This document shows, one piece after another, positions 61,592 through 64,000 of a stretch of 64,000 nucleotides of DNA. A program made the position numbers and the translations under genes. The stretch is from positions 620,001 through 684,000 of the forward strand of contig OZ242191.1 of the NCBI GenBank assembly GCA_965205915.1, read 5' to 3'. Position 1 is the first letter of the stretch; each line of letters opens with the position of its first letter. This DNA is from VXMO01 sp965205915. Lineage in GTDB: Bacteria; Chloroflexota; Dehalococcoidia; UBA6926. The notes beneath the pieces were generated by a model. It was given only the letters and a program-made list of their open reading frames with translations. It searched no databases and was not told the DNA's origin.

Positions 61592-62734
61592 CTATTCCTC
61601 GACCTGTCGGAGGCTGAGACCCAGCCTGCGCCTCTCCGGTTCGATTCTGAGCACCTTGACCCGCCTGGTGTCACCCTCTTTGATGACCTCTCGCGGGTGG
61701 TTGATGTGGTGGTCAGCCATTTCAGAGATGTGTATAAGGCCTTCTATATTACTTTGCTCCAACCGTGCAAAAGCGCCAAATACTGCGAGGCGTGTAACCG
61801 TCGCATCGACGAACTGGCCCTCACGATACGCTTCCACTTCAACCAGCCAGGGGTCCGGCTGCGTACGTCGGAGGCTGAGGGAGATGCGCCCTGTTTCGTG
61901 ATCGACCTTGAGGATATGAACCTCAAGGTCCTGCCCCGTCTGGACGATTTCCGAGGGGTGCGTCACAGGCTCCCACGCCAATTCAGATACATGGATGAGG
62001 CCGTCCGCGCCGCCAAGATCGACGAACGCGCCGAAATCACGCACGCCGGTCACGCGTCCCTTGCGAACGGTACCCTCTTGCAGTTCTGCCAACAGGGCCT
62101 GCCGCTGTTCGACGCGCATGTCCTGCGAGGCTGCTCGTTCAGAGAGGATGGCACGCTGCCGGCGTCGGTTGACTTCAATGACTTTGAATTGGAATTCCTG
62201 TCCGACAAGGGTATCGAGGGCCTTGAGTTGGTCATCGCCATCGCCCTGGGCGAGTTCGCGGTGCTCAGGGGAGAGTTGCGAGAGGGGCACGAAGGCCTGG
62301 ACGCCACGAGTTTCGACGAGGATGCCGCCGCGATTGTGGCCAATGACCCTGCCGTTGACGAGTTCCTCGGAGTCTTTTTCCTTTTCGAGTTGACGCCAAC
62401 CGCGTTCGGCCTGGGCACGATCATAAGAGAGCATGTACTGGCCGGTGTCATCGGTGCGTACAAGGGTGGCGACGATAGAATCACCGGCCTTGAGGGCGCG
62501 GACCTCATCTTCAGGGAGGCTTCGCATTTCGCGGTAGGGTATGACACCTTCGCTTTTCGCGCCGATATTGACGAGGAGTCCCTCATCATCAATGAGGACA
62601 ATAGTACCCTCGACGGCTTCGCCCCTCCGCAGTGAGGGCATTTCGTTCCCCGCAGCGGCCAATAGGCGACCCATCTCGCTGTCTTCCGGCCGTAGCGAAT
62701 CTCCTTGACTAGCCTCTATGGGCATCTGAAGCAT
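61592..62734 (-). CDS. S1 RNA-binding domain protein (RpsA-like)
   Basis: ATG 62734, after AGGGGA, gives 380 residues with four S1 OB-fold repeats: from about 35 (GTIVLIDDEGLLVNIGAKSEGVIP), 120 (GRVIGHNRGGILVETRGVQAFVP), 208 (GRVTGVRDFGAFVDLGGADGLIHVSEL) and 293 (ATVTRLAVFGAFARLEQSNIEGLIHISEM). Short S1 proteins with four domains act like ribosomal protein S1 or in RNA decay. The longer frame to 63121 is repeat read-through. Confidence 0.9.
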   Translation of the reverse strand: MLQMPIEASQGDSLRPEDSEMGRLLAAAGNEMPSLRRGEAVEGTIVLIDDEGLLVNIGAKSEGVIPYREMRSLPEDEVRALKAGDSIVATLVRTDDTGQYMLSYDRAQAERGWRQLEKEKDSEELVNGRVIGHNRGGILVETRGVQAFVPLSQLSPEHRELAQGDGDDQLKALDTLVGQEFQFKVIEVNRRRQRAILSERAASQDMRVEQRQALLAELQEGTVRKGRVTGVRDFGAFVDLGGADGLIHVSELAWEPVTHPSEIVQTGQDLEVHILKVDHETGRISLSLRRTQPDPWLVEVEAYREGQFVDATVTRLAVFGAFARLEQSNIEGLIHISEMADHHINHPREVIKEGDTRRVKVLRIEPERRRLGLSLRQVEE

Positions 62735-62824
62735 TGATTCCCCTGACGTTGCGCTTGTGCGCACGGTGATGTGCCAAGTATACACGGCTACACGCTCGCA
62801 ATGTATTTTTTCTATGTTGGAGAA

Positions 62825-62996
62825 GAGGGTTGCGCGGGTTTGGCGATTGGTTGGGAAATGGAGATTGTGGTTCCCGCGTTCGCGGGAATGACGGGTGAGG
62901 GGGCGGAGATGAGGGTTGCGCGGGTTTGGCGATTGGTTGGGAAATGGAGATTGAGGTTCCCGCGTTCGCGGGAATGACGGGTGGGGGGGCGGGGGT
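62825..62996. repeat. 86-bp tandem duplication carrying the REP-like palindrome
   Basis: The unit beginning GAGGGTTGCGCGGGTTTGGC occurs at 62825-62910 and again from 62911, nearly identical. Each contains GGTTCCCGCGTTCGCGGGAA followed by TGACGGGTG. It fills the gap between the S1 gene and the lipoate ligase gene. Confidence 0.9.
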
Positions 62997-63815
62997 ATGG
63001 TGTCTGGTATGAACGTGGAGTGGCGGCTGTTGTTGGAGGCGGGCGCGACGGGGTTGGAGAACATGCTCCTGGATGAGGCGCTCGCCGTACGCGTGGCGGA
63101 GGGGCATTCGCTGCCGGCCATTCGGATCTATGCGTGGCCCTGCCCTGCCGTTTCACTGGGCCGGCATCAGAAGCCGGAGCCTCTCCTTGACGTGGAGCGT
63201 TGCGAAAACGAGGGCATCGAAATTGTGCGGCGTCCGACGGGCGGCAAGGCGATTCTGCACTCGGCAGGAGACATCACGTACAGCGTGATAGCGCCCGCCG
63301 AGGAGGCGCCGTTTTCACGCGATGTCCTGGGCAGTTATGCAGCGGTGAACGGGGCGCTGGTAGCGGGGCTGGGGATGTTGGGCATCCGCGCCGCCGTGCG
63401 TGATCCCGCGCCAATCTGGCCGGAGACGGGCGTGGGTTTCGGATGCTTTGAGTCGCCGGGGCGGCATGAGGTGTACTGGGCGGGGCGGAAGTTGGCGGCG
63501 AGCGCGCAGCGGCGGACGGGGGGCGTGGTGTTGCAGCAGGGAACGATTCCGCTTTCGGAGACGGGAGCAGGGCTGGCGGATTTGTTGCAGCTTGAGCCGG
63601 GGCGTCGTGAGCGGTTTCGGCGAGATTTGAATGATCGGGCGGGGACGCTGGAGCGGGCGCTGGACGTAGCGCCGAACTTTCGGGAGGTGGCGCACGCGCT
63701 GAGCGAGGGATTCAGGGGGGCGTTGGGGATACCGTTGGAGCTTTCGGAGGTTGCGGGGGGAGAGGGCTTGTTGATGGGGCGGATGGGGGATGGATTCCGG
63801 CTTTCGCCAGAATGA
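62997..63815 (+). CDS. Lipoate-protein ligase A family protein
   Basis: A 272-residue LplA/LipM-type protein: LENMLLDEALAVRVAEG, AVSLGRHQ, EIVRRPTGGKAILHSAGDITYSVIAP and the lysine in YWAGRKLAASAQRR are the lipoyl-AMP/octanoyl transfer motifs. It attaches lipoyl or octanoyl groups to 2-oxoacid dehydrogenase or GcvH proteins. ATG 62997 sits after a G-run; ATG 63009 is an alternative. The last ten codons (MGDGFRLSPE) come from a REP-like repeat. Confidence 0.88.
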   Translation: MVSGMNVEWRLLLEAGATGLENMLLDEALAVRVAEGHSLPAIRIYAWPCPAVSLGRHQKPEPLLDVERCENEGIEIVRRPTGGKAILHSAGDITYSVIAPAEEAPFSRDVLGSYAAVNGALVAGLGMLGIRAAVRDPAPIWPETGVGFGCFESPGRHEVYWAGRKLAASAQRRTGGVVLQQGTIPLSETGAGLADLLQLEPGRRERFRRDLNDRAGTLERALDVAPNFREVAHALSEGFRGALGIPLELSEVAGGEGLLMGRMGDGFRLSPE

Positions 63816-63822
63816 GGGGGGT
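63783..63822. repeat. REP-like repeat at the 3' end of the lipoate ligase gene
   Basis: GGGGGATGGATTCCGGCTTT followed by CGCCAGAATGAGGGGG, the same family as at 14.36 kb, containing the stop codon of the ligase gene. Confidence 0.8.
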
Positions 63823-63861
63823 TTTTTGTGTAGGGACGGCGGCAAGGTGTAACGTTTGCTA

Positions 63862-64000
63862 ATGAGTTTGGGGGAGAGGATTCGCTCAGGGCCGAATTAC
63901 AAGTGGCTAGTGCTTGCGACGGTCGGCCTGGGCATTTTGACGAGCACGGTCGACGGTTCGATCACGAACATTGCGCTGCCGGAGCTTCAGAAGGTGTTCG
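63862..64000 (+). CDS. MFS transporter, N-terminal part cut by window edge
   Basis: ATG 63862 opens a frame of 46 codons to the end of the window. WLVLATVGLGILTSTVDGSI and ITNIALPELQKVF form the first membrane span and the start of the loop as in DHA2-type drug exporters of the major facilitator superfamily (motif D near LDxTIVNVALP, here VDGSITNIALP). The rest is missing. Confidence 0.75.
   Translation, partial: MSLGERIRSGPNYKWLVLATVGLGILTSTVDGSITNIALPELQKVF

Noticed and set aside
62825..62996. Possible CRISPR-like repeats
   Set aside because: Only two units in direct contact with no spacers; the internal palindrome belongs to the dispersed REP-like family.
62735..63121. Longer N-terminus of the S1 protein
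   Set aside because: The extension translates the tandem repeat; ATG 62734 has a Shine-Dalgarno and family-like length.

Overview
The window reads as a chromosomal segment of a free-living bacterium with high G+C coding sequence. Gene content and order (dprA-topA-xerC, tig-clpP-clpX, tRNA-Thr/tuf/rpmG/secE/nusG/rplKAJL, clpC-radA, LarE/LarC, many MFS_3 exporters, crotonase and alpha/beta hydrolases, a GYD-domain protein) fit a Chloroflexota lineage of the Dehalococcoidia/SAR202 type. This placement is an inference from gene content; no rRNA or phylogenetic marker was aligned.

Layout. 1-9.6 kb: accessory metabolism: a truncated crotonase, an NDUFA9-like SDR, a membrane protein with an Asp-box, a GYD protein, an alpha/beta hydrolase coupled to a phosphoesterase, trehalose-6-phosphate synthase, a hydrolase coupled to an MFS exporter, and a methyltransferase. 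9.6-14.3 kb: a patchwork with a duplicated 44-residue membrane peptide gene, an AT-richer membrane gene, tsaE-tsaB, and a lipoprotein gene broken by a stop and a frameshift. 14.4-17.8 kb: a MarR-MFS-MFS operon. 17.9-25.5 kb: ndk, rsfS, a DMT transporter, tiny coupled Cys-rich and membrane ORFs, a HicBA-type pair, mnmA, DinB, rnhB, a CorC-type protein and a collagen-like lipoprotein. 25.7-33.3 kb: two tRNA-Ser genes, dprA, topA, a PIN-toxin remnant, xerC, aroQ, an M24 peptidase and efp. 33.3-37.1 kb: a PHP phosphoesterase, two retropepsin-like paralogues flanking a class-V aminotransferase, and a PurN-like formyltransferase. 37.1-45.1 kb (mainly minus strand): the tig-clpP-clpX proteostasis operon, aspS, an orphan antitoxin, HigBA and a primary-type sigma factor. 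45.4-50.5 kb: an M42-like peptidase, a lipid flippase-type membrane protein, plsY, an AI-2E exporter and radC. 50.6-62.7 kb (all minus): S1 protein, clpC, radA, a bridging mini-ORF, larE, larC, two tRNA-Thr, tuf and the ribosomal/NusG/SecE cluster. 62.8-64 kb: a tandem repeat, lipoate ligase and a truncated MFS gene.

No CRISPR array, insertion sequence or prophage was found. A REP-like palindromic repeat (GGATTCCGGC..GCCGGAATGAGGG or TTCCCGC..GCGGGAATGACGGG) is scattered through intergenic DNA and has been captured by the 3' ends of tsaE and the lipoate ligase gene.

The least conventional observations are: a 23-codon ORF that joins radA to larE by GTGA overlaps at both ends and seems to come from duplication of the larE start region; a pair of near-identical 44-codon membrane ORFs; two tiny Cys-rich ORFs, one ending TAATG into a small membrane protein; several genes whose -10-like hexamer sits 5-6 nt before the start codon, suggesting leaderless mRNAs; and informative residues in core proteins (EF-P Arg32, AspRS His31/Gly83, a hydrolase lacking its catalytic His).
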